Below are positions 1 through 6,145 of a stretch of DNA of 13,608 nt, one piece after another. The first letter of the stretch is position 1. The number at the start of each line of letters is the position of its first letter. Origin of the DNA: Actinomycetota bacterium (GTDB lineage: Bacteria > Actinomycetota > Humimicrobiia > Humimicrobiales > Humimicrobiaceae); assembly GCA_016783995.1 (NCBI GenBank), contig JADHVN010000027.1, positions 1 through 13,608 of the forward strand, read 5' to 3'. The notes under the pieces are model-generated. The model made no database searches, was not told the origin of the DNA, and saw only the letters and a program-made list of their open reading frames with translations. Both the position numbers and the translations under genes were made by a program.

Positions 1-1
1 A

Positions 2-814
2 GAATCTACAAGGATAAAAAACAGGCTTCATGTGCTGATATTTAACCAATATATGGATATTTCAGGTATATTTTCTGATCTTTTTTCAAAATGTGCTCTT
101 GCTTTCTTTGCCAGATACCCGGATCCTTCAAAGCTTAAAGGAGAAAGCCTGCCCACCCTTACAGCATTTTTGAAGAGTAATTCCAGGGGAAGACATGGCA
201 ATAAAAAGGCAATAGACATATTATCTCTGGTCAATACTGACATCACGCCAGATATTTTAACTAATGCAAGGTCTTCAATAATTAAAAAACATATTAAAAG
301 ACTTACATCTATGCAGGAGGAGTTAAAGGAAATTTCTAATATGCTTTCCCAGCTGGTTTTAAAATCTCCCTACAGTACTTTAACTTCAGTCCCCGGGATA
401 GATATAGTAACAGCAGCTAAAATAATGTCACAGGTTATTGATATTGGCCGGTTTTCTTCATCATCCAAATTGGCTAAATTTATTGGTGTAGCTCCTGTTG
501 AAAAAAGTAGCGGTAGAAAGAGAAAGTATCAAAAATCAAAACATGGGAAAAGATATCTGCACTCTGCTATTTATTATGTAGCTCTAAATCACATTAGTAG
601 AACCAGGGACGGGAGAGATAATAATCCAATATCCCGGTCTTACTACTTAAAGAAAATATCGGAGGGTAAAACAAAAAAGGAAGCAATAACCTGTCTGGCC
701 AGAAGACTCACTGATGTAATTTATGCAATTATGAGAGATGGAAGCATTTATAGTTTTTCAAAAGTGAAATCTTCTGGTGACATAAAGGTTCTGGAAACGG
801 TAGCTTCCCTGTAA
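2..814 (+). CDS. IS110-family transposase, 3' part (5' end outside window)
   Basis: This is a transposase of the IS110 family (DEDD recombinases that work with a bridge RNA). The frame is open to the left edge, so a GTG at 32 need not be the true start; about 270 residues are visible. The N-terminal RuvC-like DEDD domain is mostly missing from the window. The C-terminal Transposase_20 domain is clear: a helix-hairpin-helix-like stretch (LTSVPGIDIVTAAKIMS), then KFIGVAPVEKSSGRKRK, which holds the conserved serine region, and KHGKRYLHSAIYYVALNHI. The end shows no frameshift, so the element may be intact beyond the edge. In the IS110 group the bridge RNA usually lies 5' of the gene, which is not visible here. 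The stop is followed by about 70 nt of AT-rich DNA before the next IS; IS110 elements lack clear terminal inverted repeats, so I cannot place its right end. Confidence 0.9.
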   Translation, partial: ESTRIKNRLHVLIFNQYMDISGIFSDLFSKCALAFFARYPDPSKLKGESLPTLTAFLKSNSRGRHGNKKAIDILSLVNTDITPDILTNARSSIIKKHIKRLTSMQEELKEISNMLSQLVLKSPYSTLTSVPGIDIVTAAKIMSQVIDIGRFSSSSKLAKFIGVAPVEKSSGRKRKYQKSKHGKRYLHSAIYYVALNHISRTRDGRDNNPISRSYYLKKISEGKTKKEAITCLARRLTDVIYAIMRDGSIYSFSKVKSSGDIKVLETVASL

Positions 815-885
815 ATTTTTACTATTTATTTTGATGTTCTTTGACAATTTAATAATTTTTTTAAAATAAACATTTACATAGAATA

Positions 886-910
886 ACTCATAAATAAAAT
901 CTAAACGAAA
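886..910 (+). repeat. Left terminal inverted repeat of the DDE IS
   Basis: Reads ACTCATAAATAAAATC followed by TAAACGAAA. Its reverse complement matches 2319-2340 apart from one extra A/T in the run. It lies 66 bases upstream of the transposase start, as expected for an IS left end. Confidence 0.75.
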
Positions 911-923
911 TTATGGGAAAATA

Positions 924-966
924 TCCCTATATTGTCAAGGAAAGATAAATTCTTTAGATATAGGGA
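924..966 (+). promoter_or_regulatory. Hairpin covering the transposase ribosome binding site
   Basis: TCCCTATA at 924-931 is the exact reverse complement of TATAGGGA at 959-966. The right arm overlaps the Shine-Dalgarno GGGAGG (963-968), so in RNA the stem would hide most of it. The loop of 27 nt has a possible inner AAAG/CTTT pairing. Several ISs use such a structure to block translation of transcripts read in from outside. This is inferred from sequence only; the stem is 8 bp and AT-rich. Confidence 0.5.
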
Positions 967-975
967 GGAATGGAG

Positions 976-2238
976 ATGTTAGATATGAGGCAGAAAAAAG
1001 CAATAACAAAAGAGCTTAAGAAAAGATACACCAGGGCAACCAAAAAGAAGAAAGGTGTAATGCTTGATGAGTTCTGCGCTATGACTGGATACAATAGATG
1101 CTATGCATCCTGGATACTTAAGATAAAAAAAGATAGGGTGCTGGGATATATGAAAACCGGCGGCAAGAGGATAAAATTTGTTGCAGCAAAAAGAAAGAAG
1201 AAGAAAGGGGGAAGACCCAGGATATACACTTATGATGTATTTTTAGCCCTCAAGAGAATATGGGTGATATTTGATTTTATCTGTGGCAAGCGCCTTGCCC
1301 CTTTTATGGTCGAAGCTGTAAAAAAACTTAAAAAACATAAGGAACTAAAAACAACAAATGAAGTAGATAAAAAATTGATGACAATATCAGCTTCCACAAT
1401 TGACAGGCTGCTAAAGCCAGAAAAGAATAAGTTTAGGCTGGGCAAGGGCAGATCAGGGACAAAACCGGGCACCCTTCTTAAGAACCAGATCCCAATAAGG
1501 ACATTTGCAGACTGGGACGATGCTGTGCCTGGGTTTACAGAAGTGGACCTTGTGGGCCATGATGGCGGAAATACCTCTGGAGACTACATACAGAGCTTAA
1601 ATTTTACCGATATAGCCACCTGCTGGAACTCAACGGCAGCATGCAAGAATAAAGCCCAGGTGCATGTATTTGAAGCGCTTGAGGCTATTATAGCCAGGTT
1701 TCCATTTGACGTAGCAGGAATTGATTCTGATAACGGATCAGAGTTTATAAATGATATTATGCTCCGCTACTGCGATAAAAATAAAATCACCTTTACAAGA
1801 TCAAGGCCATACAAAAAAAATGATTCGTGTTTTGTGGAGCAGAAAAACTACTCGGTTGTAAGAAGGAATGTAGGCTATCAAAGATATGATACTGATGAGG
1901 AGCTTCGTACTTTAAATGAGCTCTATATCTATCTGGACAGCTACGTAAACTATTTCCAGCCGGTCTTAAAGCTTATCTTAAAGACAAGAGCGGGAAGCAA
2001 GGTTACAAAGAAATATGATAAGGCAAAGACCCCATTTAGAAGAGTGCTTGATTCAGAACACGTTGATGATAAAATAAAGAAAAGTTTAAAGAGACAATAT
2101 GATAGCTTAAATCCAGCAGAGCTTAAAAGAAAGATTACGAAATTGCAGGATAAGCTTCTTAAACTGAATACATTAAAACAGAAGGTAGGAAAGGAAACGA
2201 TCATAAATGAGGCGGCTTACGGATATATCAAGGGATAG
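976..2238 (+). CDS. IS transposase, DDE/rve integrase-like (ISNCY/IS481-like)
   Basis: A 420-residue transposase that would cut and join IS ends with a two-metal DDE active site. The N-terminus (about residues 1-80) is very lysine/arginine-rich and resembles a helix-turn-helix DNA-binding region. A retroviral-integrase-type core (rve) follows. Candidate catalytic residues are D191 (FTEVDLVGHD), D252 (GIDSDNGSEF) and E288 (CFVEQKN), giving the classical 35-residue spacing between the second D and E. The C-terminus is again basic and helical. I prefer the ATG at 976, because GGGAGG at 963-968 lies 7 nt before it; the ATG at 970 would leave only 1 nt. The gene is unbroken and sits between matching terminal repeats, so the IS could be active. 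The exact IS family name is uncertain. Confidence 0.88.
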   Translation: MLDMRQKKAITKELKKRYTRATKKKKGVMLDEFCAMTGYNRCYASWILKIKKDRVLGYMKTGGKRIKFVAAKRKKKKGGRPRIYTYDVFLALKRIWVIFDFICGKRLAPFMVEAVKKLKKHKELKTTNEVDKKLMTISASTIDRLLKPEKNKFRLGKGRSGTKPGTLLKNQIPIRTFADWDDAVPGFTEVDLVGHDGGNTSGDYIQSLNFTDIATCWNSTAACKNKAQVHVFEALEAIIARFPFDVAGIDSDNGSEFINDIMLRYCDKNKITFTRSRPYKKNDSCFVEQKNYSVVRRNVGYQRYDTDEELRTLNELYIYLDSYVNYFQPVLKLILKTRAGSKVTKKYDKAKTPFRRVLDSEHVDDKIKKSLKRQYDSLNPAELKRKITKLQDKLLKLNTLKQKVGKETIINEAAYGYIKG

Positions 2239-2282
2239 TACCTCTATTTTACTCTCTCTATGTTACTATTCCTTAGCATATG

Positions 2283-2346
2283 TTTCATATAGATTTATTT
2301 ATGAAGCAACGTATTAGCTTTCGTTTAGATTTATTTATGACGCAAC
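2283..2346 (+). repeat. Duplicated right end of the IS (two 28-nt direct repeats)
   Basis: Copies at 2283-2310 and 2319-2346 agree at 25 of 28 positions, sharing TAGATTTATTTATGA and GCAAC, with a 36-nt period. The outer copy is the better inverted match to the left end at 886-910. Two tandem end sequences may be two transposase-binding sites or the trace of an earlier end duplication. Confidence 0.75.
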
Positions 2347-2603
2347 AGGGTTAAATCAATTTAATTATTTTTGACAAAAAAGACAGATAGTACCAATATT
2401 ATTAATACTTATAAGTATATTGATCAAATTTGCATAAGGTAAAGTTGCCTCAGAGGTAAAAAATTTAAGTATGAAAAAAGAGAGAGATTAACCTTCGGAC
2501 AAAACCTTAGGTGTGCTCCCTCATCGTGATGACAATAACATACCATCCCGGTTAACGCTTTGTCAATTCGTAGTATGAAATTAAATCTTATTATTTACTA
2601 TAA
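2347..2603. other. Intergenic region: palindrome and GC-rich patch, no gene
   Basis: No open frame with coding character was found. The left half is AT-rich and contains a perfect 14-bp palindrome, ATACTTATAAGTAT, at 2405-2418. The right half (about 2484-2566) is clearly richer in GC than its surroundings, as small RNA genes in AT-rich genomes often are. ATTAACC at 2487-2493 can pair with GGTTAAC at 2550-2556 (with one wobble), and TCATCGTGATGA at 2521-2532 forms a small inner hairpin. On the minus strand, TTGACA (2566-2561) and TATGTT (2542-2537) are spaced 18 bp apart and look like a promoter. The promoter and the closing stem cannot both belong to one transcript, so the role is open. Confidence 0.3.
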
Positions 2604-2927
2604 TCACAACTTCTTCATAGATTCTTTGAGCAAATGAGGATAATTCCTTGCACAATGTAAAATGCGATAAATTATAACACTGCCATCAATAAAACGATAG
2701 AATGCTATATAAGGATTGATGATAACCATTTTAAAATTGAACTTTTTCATAGGCCTCTCAGTAAGAGGTACTCCGGATTGTGGGAAATCTTCAAGTCTGC
2801 GTAAAGAACTTATAATATTATCAAGAGTATCATTTGCTGCCTGAAGACTTTCTGGCATAATATAATCAAATATCTCATCCAAATCTGCATATGCAGCAGG
2901 AAGCAATTCTACATTATACTTTTTCAT
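2604..2927 (-). CDS. parE: ParE/RelE-superfamily toxin
   Basis: A 107-residue toxin of the RelE/ParE fold. ParE members inhibit DNA gyrase while RelE members cut ribosome-bound mRNA; this sequence looks closer to ParE. It begins with the typical strand-helix MKKYNVELLPAAYADLDEIFDYI, continues with a helix carrying RRLEDFPQSGVPL, and ends with the beta-hairpin core NPYIAFYRFIDGSVIIYRILHCARNY. The start overlaps the end of the antitoxin gene by 14 nt, indicating translational coupling. An AAGGGA lies about 8 nt before its ATG inside the antitoxin gene. Length is normal for the family and no break is seen. The target is inferred and not shown by the sequence. Confidence 0.88.
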   Translation of the reverse strand: MKKYNVELLPAAYADLDEIFDYIMPESLQAANDTLDNIISSLRRLEDFPQSGVPLTERPMKKFNFKMVIINPYIAFYRFIDGSVIIYRILHCARNYPHLLKESMKKL

Positions 2928-3183
2928 TGATTTTATCCCTTAAAAGCTTATGGGCCTTATCAAGAGAAATTGTAGCCTCTCCGGAAAGCCGCTGCTGTTC
3001 TGCAATCAACAGTTTTTCACGCAAATCAAGCATGGCTTCTCTGCGCTCAAATGCTTCTATGCTCATAACAACAACATCTCCTTCACCGTTTCTTGTAATA
3101 TATACCGGCTCCTGTCTTTCATGGGCAAGCTTTGCTATTGCGTTATAATCATTTCGTAGTGTCGTGGATGATTTTATAATCAC
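2914..3183 (-). CDS. Phd/YefM-type antitoxin
   Basis: An antitoxin of 89 residues that would neutralise the downstream ParE-like toxin and repress its own promoter. The N-terminal half, MIIKSSTTLRNDYNAIAKLA then EPVYITRNGEGDVVVMSIEAFE, is the classic Phd/YefM DNA-binding fold; the C-terminal half is a charged helix that would wrap the toxin. I choose a GTG start at 3183, because GGAGGA at 3195-3190 sits 6 nt before it and the protein then begins in the family's usual place. An ATG at 3201 would put that ribosome binding site inside the gene. Antitoxin-first order with a 14-nt overlap is standard for these modules. Confidence 0.88.
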   Translation of the reverse strand: MIIKSSTTLRNDYNAIAKLAHERQEPVYITRNGEGDVVVMSIEAFERREAMLDLREKLLIAEQQRLSGEATISLDKAHKLLRDKINEKV

Positions 3184-3275
3184 TTTATATCCTCCAATCA
3201 TATTTTTATACCATTATTATATGATTATTATGTCAGAATATAAATAGGTTTAGCAAATAAGTTTATAAATTAATT

Positions 3276-3764
3276 TTAAGTAATTTTCTTAATACCAAAA
3301 TCAAGCTTAAATAAATTTAAAATCTTTTTGTCTATATTATCAGTAATATAGATATACAGAATCAGCTCGGTAAAATTTCCAAGGGACAAGTAATCATCAT
3401 AGAGGGATCTATACAACTTCTTTGATTTATTATATATGGTATTGAATAGGTCATAAGTTTTTTTATTTAAAAAAAACGACCTGGTAATTCCATAAACTCT
3501 TCCAGAAGGTTTTTTAAATTTATAGCCAATATCTCCAGATATTTTACTTAAAGAATAATTAAATAAATCATTATAAAAATCAAATTTATTTTTCTCTTTA
3601 TACCCGGCATAAAAATCTAAAAAGTCGCATAACACGATATAGTTCTGGCTAATTCTTATGACTTTTCTAATATAGTCTTTATCACGTCTTCTATTAACCA
3701 TTCCTGAGTTGCCTTCTTGTGGGTTGTTTACTATCCTGTTAACACTTTTTGTTAATAATATCAT
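3276..3764 (-). CDS. Hypothetical protein downstream of the replication gene
   Basis: I do not recognise this 162-residue protein. It begins with a basic stretch (NRRRDKDYIRKVIR) and then is rich in Tyr, Phe, Asn and Lys, with segments that look helical (FDFYNDLFNYSLSKI, KTYDLFNTIYNKSKKLYRSLY). It has no signal peptide, clear membrane span or cysteine motif. AAGGA lies 5 nt before the ATG, so it appears to be a real translated gene. It starts 42 nt after the stop of the replication initiator-like gene on the same strand and is probably co-transcribed with it, which suggests a role in the replication or maintenance of the same element. Confidence 0.6.
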   Translation of the reverse strand: MILLTKSVNRIVNNPQEGNSGMVNRRRDKDYIRKVIRISQNYIVLCDFLDFYAGYKEKNKFDFYNDLFNYSLSKISGDIGYKFKKPSGRVYGITRSFFLNKKTYDLFNTIYNKSKKLYRSLYDDYLSLGNFTELILYIYITDNIDKKILNLFKLDFGIKKIT

Positions 3765-3806
3765 ATTTGTCCTTTTTGTTTAAAAATTTATATACGGGGA
3801 TAAAAA

Positions 3807-4730
3807 CTATTTAAAATTTAGATTTATGTTGTTTTCTCTGGCATAGTCTTTGGCAAGTGATATAAACATTGCACCCCTGCTTTTTTTAATCCTGCCTGTA
3901 AGATATGTATCCTTTATTATGCTTAATAATATCCTTATCCGCTGTTTTGGGATTTTATCAACTATAACTCTGAAAGCTCCCAGGCTGTGATCATCCTCCA
4001 GCACTTCTGAAATTTCTTTGGCTAAAGACTCATCTTCTGCTAGCCTGTACCTTTTTGATCCAGTATTCTTTTCTGGTTTATTGTCCTCTAAATTCCAGTC
4101 TTTTTGATAATTATTTTTTTCCCTTCCAAAATCCTGGGGCTTAATAAAATTAGATTTTTCCTTTTCTTTAAGTGATTTTTTTATTTTTCTTCTAATATCG
4201 TTAATATCCTCATCAATTTCTGCGTTTACCTCCTTTATCTCTTCCGCAGAGTTTTCCACAACCTCTTCCCTGCTGGCTGTATTAACGTTATTTAAATCAG
4301 TCTTTTTAATATTGGTATTGTTAGGGTATCTGTCAGATACTACCCCCGGTATCTGTGGTTTACCCCCGGGGTATCTGTCAGATACCCCCTTATCTTTCTT
4401 GTTATCGTTTTTATCTTTAGGTTTTGGATTTAATAAAGTATATAAGTTTGATGTAGAGCCTTCATTTTCTTTGTTTTTCCTGGCTTCTTTTTTTAAAAGT
4501 CCTTTTTGAATTAAAGATTTTACTACCCTCATTGCCTGGACTTTTGCCATACTTCCCTTTTTTGCTATTGTTTCATAACTGGGGAATGCTTTGTTTTCGC
4601 CATTAACATATCTTGCAATAACTATATATACAGTTTTTTCATAGATGGTTAAATCTTCACGGTCTAAAAGATCATTTTCCAGATAAAACCAATTCTTTGT
4701 CCGGCCATCCCTTAAACAATCATTACTCAT
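3807..4730 (-). CDS. Replication initiator-like protein (HTH_36 N-domain, phage/plasmid type)
   Basis: A 307-residue protein of the kind found in phage and plasmid replication modules. Residues about 15-100 form a winged-helix domain of the HTH_36 type (LTIYEKTVYIVIARYV, FPSYETIAKKG, AMRVVKSLIQKGLLKKE). A long low-complexity charged linker (about 105-225) follows, rich in Lys, Glu, Asn and Asp. A C-terminal domain (about 230-307) contains HSLGAFRVIVDKIPKQRIR and TGRIKKSRGAMFISLAKDYA, a pattern I associate with initiator or helicase-loading proteins of mobile elements. Three iteron-like DNA repeats lie inside the gene, in the linker at 4325-4389. GAGG lies about 10 nt before the ATG. An alternative role is a transcription regulator; the domain order and the internal repeats favour replication. 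Confidence 0.72.
   Translation of the reverse strand: MSNDCLRDGRTKNWFYLENDLLDREDLTIYEKTVYIVIARYVNGENKAFPSYETIAKKGSMAKVQAMRVVKSLIQKGLLKKEARKNKENEGSTSNLYTLLNPKPKDKNDNKKDKGVSDRYPGGKPQIPGVVSDRYPNNTNIKKTDLNNVNTASREEVVENSAEEIKEVNAEIDEDINDIRRKIKKSLKEKEKSNFIKPQDFGREKNNYQKDWNLEDNKPEKNTGSKRYRLAEDESLAKEISEVLEDDHSLGAFRVIVDKIPKQRIRILLSIIKDTYLTGRIKKSRGAMFISLAKDYARENNINLNFK
4325..4389. repeat. Three iteron-like repeats inside the initiator gene (candidate origin)
   Basis: Three copies start at 4325, 4348 and 4370. Each begins GGTATCTGT and ends in a run of five C, with periods of 23 and 22 bp, about two helical turns. Copies 1 and 3 contain the inverted repeat GTATCTG-T-CAGATAC; copy 3 extends it to perfect 10-bp arms at 4368-4388. 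The middle copy keeps only the left half. It is read in a different codon frame from the other two, so conservation is at the DNA level. Very AT-rich DNA at about 4141-4215 could be the unwinding element. Confidence 0.6.
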
Positions 4731-4761
4731 TACACGACTACCTCAAACCGTTTTTCCTAAA

Positions 4762-4788
4762 CAAAAAAGCCCGGCATTATACCGAGCT
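4762..4788 (-). terminator. Rho-independent terminator after the gene fragment
   Basis: On the minus strand AGC-x-CGG pairs with CCG-x-GCT (4788-4768) around a 7-nt loop, followed by a run of six T (4768-4763). It begins just 5 nt after the stop codon of the fragment at 4794-4949, and would separate that gene from the replication gene downstream. Confidence 0.65.
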
Positions 4789-4793
4789 CTCGT

Positions 4794-4958
4794 TTATATG
4801 ACTTTTATTTTTCTTACGAAACTAAGATCTATGTCAATTTGGTCTTCATGATCATCTGCAAAATCCGGATAAATTATGCTTAAATCTGCGAGGTCTACGC
4901 TGGGCTGTTTGGCTCCGCCATTCGCCCCAAATAAGTCAAATACTGGTTTCTATTTCAT
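4794..4958 (-). pseudogene. Small gene or gene fragment with in-frame TAG at codon 3
   Basis: A minus-strand frame of 51 codons after a TAG (4952-4950) encodes an acidic, coding-looking peptide beginning KPVFDLFGANGGAKQPSVDL and ending DLSFVRKIKVI. A terminator follows the stop directly, so this looks like a genuine gene end. The only nearby start is ATG at 4958, giving Met-Lys-TAG and then the peptide, and there is no Shine-Dalgarno before it. It is either the tail of a truncated gene, a gene killed by an amber mutation, or a rare recoded stop. No homology is recognised. The remaining DNA up to 5146 holds no gene, only the palindrome at 4999-5022. Confidence 0.45.
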
Positions 4959-4998
4959 AATTAGGTTAGTTTATTTTATCTTTTTTGCTTTCAAATTA

Positions 4999-5022
4999 AA
5001 GGAAATTTTATAAAATTCCCTT
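4999..5022. repeat. 24-bp near-perfect palindrome
   Basis: The sequence AAGGAAATTTTA and its mate pair over 12 bp with one mismatch (A5003/C5018) and no loop. It has no T-tract, so it is unlikely to be a terminator; a protein-binding site is more likely. Which gene it serves is unclear: it lies between hicB and the gene fragment. Confidence 0.4.
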
Positions 5023-5146
5023 ATAGCCTAAAAACAAAATTCTCTTTCGGTATTTTTTAACTTCTCCAACAAAATATAAAACCAGGTATTACTAATTACC
5101 ACAAATCAATAGTTTTATATAATCAAGGAATATAAGGTATTATCTA

Positions 5147-5359
5147 TCAAGCATATATCAACCGACCCTTAGGCTCAGGGACCTTACGGCCTAGCTTCTT
5201 TGCAGTTTCAATCCATTCCTCAATTATTTGAGTAATATTTTCAAGGACTTCTTTATACGATGATCCATCTGCCATACATCCCGGTAGTTCAGGTACTTCC
5301 GCAATATATGCCTGGTCCTCTTTGCTCCAATAAATAATAATCTCATATTTAAACATCAT
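5147..5359 (-). CDS. hicB: HicB-family antitoxin (short form)
   Basis: A 70-residue antitoxin with the partial RNase H-like HicB fold: KYEIIIYWSKEDQAYIAEVPELPGCMADG, then a helix KEVLENITQIIEEWIETAKKLG and the PEPKGRLIY tail. It would bind the adjacent HicA toxin and block its RNA cleavage. It lacks the extra C-terminal helix-turn-helix or ribbon-helix-helix domain of longer HicB proteins, so autorepression by HicB alone is less certain. The gene overlaps the end of hicA by 4 nt (ATGA). Two successive ATG codons occur at the start; AGAGG gives better spacing (6 nt) to the second. Confidence 0.9.
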   Translation of the reverse strand: MMFKYEIIIYWSKEDQAYIAEVPELPGCMADGSSYKEVLENITQIIEEWIETAKKLGRKVPEPKGRLIYA

Positions 5360-5613
5360 TCACCTCTAAGTCTATATTTTAATATAATATTCCTTACCTG
5401 TTTTACTTGATAAGGCTTAGCTTTGGATTTCTTCGGTTGTATATTAAAAATTTCCTCTATTTCACCTTTAAAAAAAATATGATGACTGCTTTTTATCCTT
5501 TCTTCAAAACCCAGGTATTTTAACACACTACACAATTCAGAAAAAGAGATATTTTTATCTGAAAATCCGCTTATAATTTTTAATAATGTTTTTTCAAGTT
5601 TACTCTTATTCAA
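5356..5613 (-). CDS. hicA: HicA-family mRNA interferase toxin
   Basis: An 85-residue HicA toxin, a small double-stranded-RNA-binding-like fold that cleaves mRNA independently of the ribosome. The catalytic histidine motif is present as SSHHIF (residues 42-47, H44 being the likely catalytic residue) in place of the usual GSHxxF, so the glycine is replaced by serine. The tail KPYQVKQVRNIILKYRL is typical of this subfamily, as is the N-terminal extension before the LKYLGFEER helix. The start codon is TTG and no good Shine-Dalgarno precedes it, so expression may be weak. Toxin-first order with a 4-nt overlap to hicB is usual for this module. Confidence 0.88.
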   Translation of the reverse strand: MNKSKLEKTLLKIISGFSDKNISFSELCSVLKYLGFEERIKSSHHIFFKGEIEEIFNIQPKKSKAKPYQVKQVRNIILKYRLRGE

Positions 5614-5624
5614 TTATTATACTA

Positions 5625-5640
5625 TAAAATTCAAATTTTA
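5625..5640. promoter_or_regulatory. Palindrome upstream of hicA, possible operator
   Basis: TAAAATT-CA-AATTTTA is an inverted repeat with 7-bp arms ending 12 nt before the hicA start codon. Toxin-antitoxin promoters commonly carry such operators. AT-only composition makes chance occurrence possible. The rest of 5641-5890 holds no convincing gene. Confidence 0.3.
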
Positions 5641-5890
5641 TTGGAAAGAAAAATATTAAATAACATATAAATGACTAATAAAATTTTTCCAATTTTCATA
5701 AGAGATTTACCCTGCGATAATATTTCTCCCCGTTTTTATAAAGCTTTAGAAGAAACATCGAAACCTTTGGAAGCATCTGAAAATCATCAGTCTTATTGTC
5801 ATAGGAAAAAGATTCAAAAGCAAATTCTTATAAATATTACTCAACAGAAATTTGTGGCTTATTTTTGCTGTGGTAGATTAATAGTTTGTC

Positions 5891-6145
5891 TTATAGATAT
5901 GATTCCTTTCTATGTTTTACTCTGTAGATATAGACAATCTTATTTTTATCATCTATGCGGTATAGGATCCTATAATTTCCACTTCTTAGGCGATAGCCTT
6001 CTTCAGCAGTTAGCTTTAAGCAATTAACTGGCCGGGGATTAGATTTCAAAGAATCTATTTTATTTCTTATCTGAATAAAAAACTTCTTCTCTAAATTATC
6101 CAAATCCTTCTGCGCCGAAGGCATAACCTCTACTTTATACACCAC
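5891..6145 (-). CDS. relE: RelE-family toxin
   Basis: An 84-residue RelE toxin, a ribosome-dependent mRNA endonuclease family. The full fold is visible: MVYKVEVMPSAQKDLDNLEK, a helix FIQIRNKIDSLKSNPRPVN, and the core KLTAEEGYRLRSGNYRILYRI, then IVYIYRVKHRKESY. The arginines, lysines and C-terminal tyrosine that serve RelE-type cleavage are present. Its start overlaps the antitoxin end by 11 nt. Length is normal and the frame unbroken. Confidence 0.92.
   Translation of the reverse strand: MVYKVEVMPSAQKDLDNLEKKFFIQIRNKIDSLKSNPRPVNCLKLTAEEGYRLRSGNYRILYRIDDKNKIVYIYRVKHRKESYL

Larger units (their letters stand above)
886..2346 (+). mobile_element. Complete DDE-type insertion sequence with terminal inverted repeats
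   Basis: The transposase gene at 976-2238 is bracketed by matching ends. The left end at 886-910 is the near-exact reverse complement of 2319-2340: the core TTTCGTTTAGATTTATTTATGA differs by one inserted T in the left copy. The right end is present twice, at 2283-2310 and 2319-2346. The exact outer base and the target duplication cannot be fixed, because the left side diverges outside the TCATAAATA core. It lies immediately after the IS110 gene end, so it may have inserted into or next to the tail of that older element. Confidence 0.75.

Noticed and set aside
841..867. Promoter-like TTGACA (841-846) and TAAAAT (862-867) between the two ISs
   Set aside because: The spacer is only 15 bp in very AT-rich DNA, so chance is as likely as a real promoter for the downstream transposase.
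2891..3159. Plus-strand frames opposite the Phd/YefM antitoxin
   Set aside because: They are antisense to a confidently identified antitoxin-toxin pair and have cysteine-rich, low-quality translations.
4325..4389. CRISPR-like short array
   Set aside because: Repeats are immediately adjacent with no spacers, and lie inside a coding gene; iterons explain them better.
4312..4509. Plus-strand frame across the iteron region
   Set aside because: Its repeated GYLSDT peptide only reflects the DNA repeats read backwards; the initiator-like gene on the minus strand is the real one.
5671..6027. Plus-strand frame of 118 codons whose first residues (KIFPIFIRDLP) faintly recall the start of small cupin proteins
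   Set aside because: Its second half is antisense to relE, it has no ribosome binding site, and the faint likeness stops after about 20 residues; no cupin histidine motif follows.
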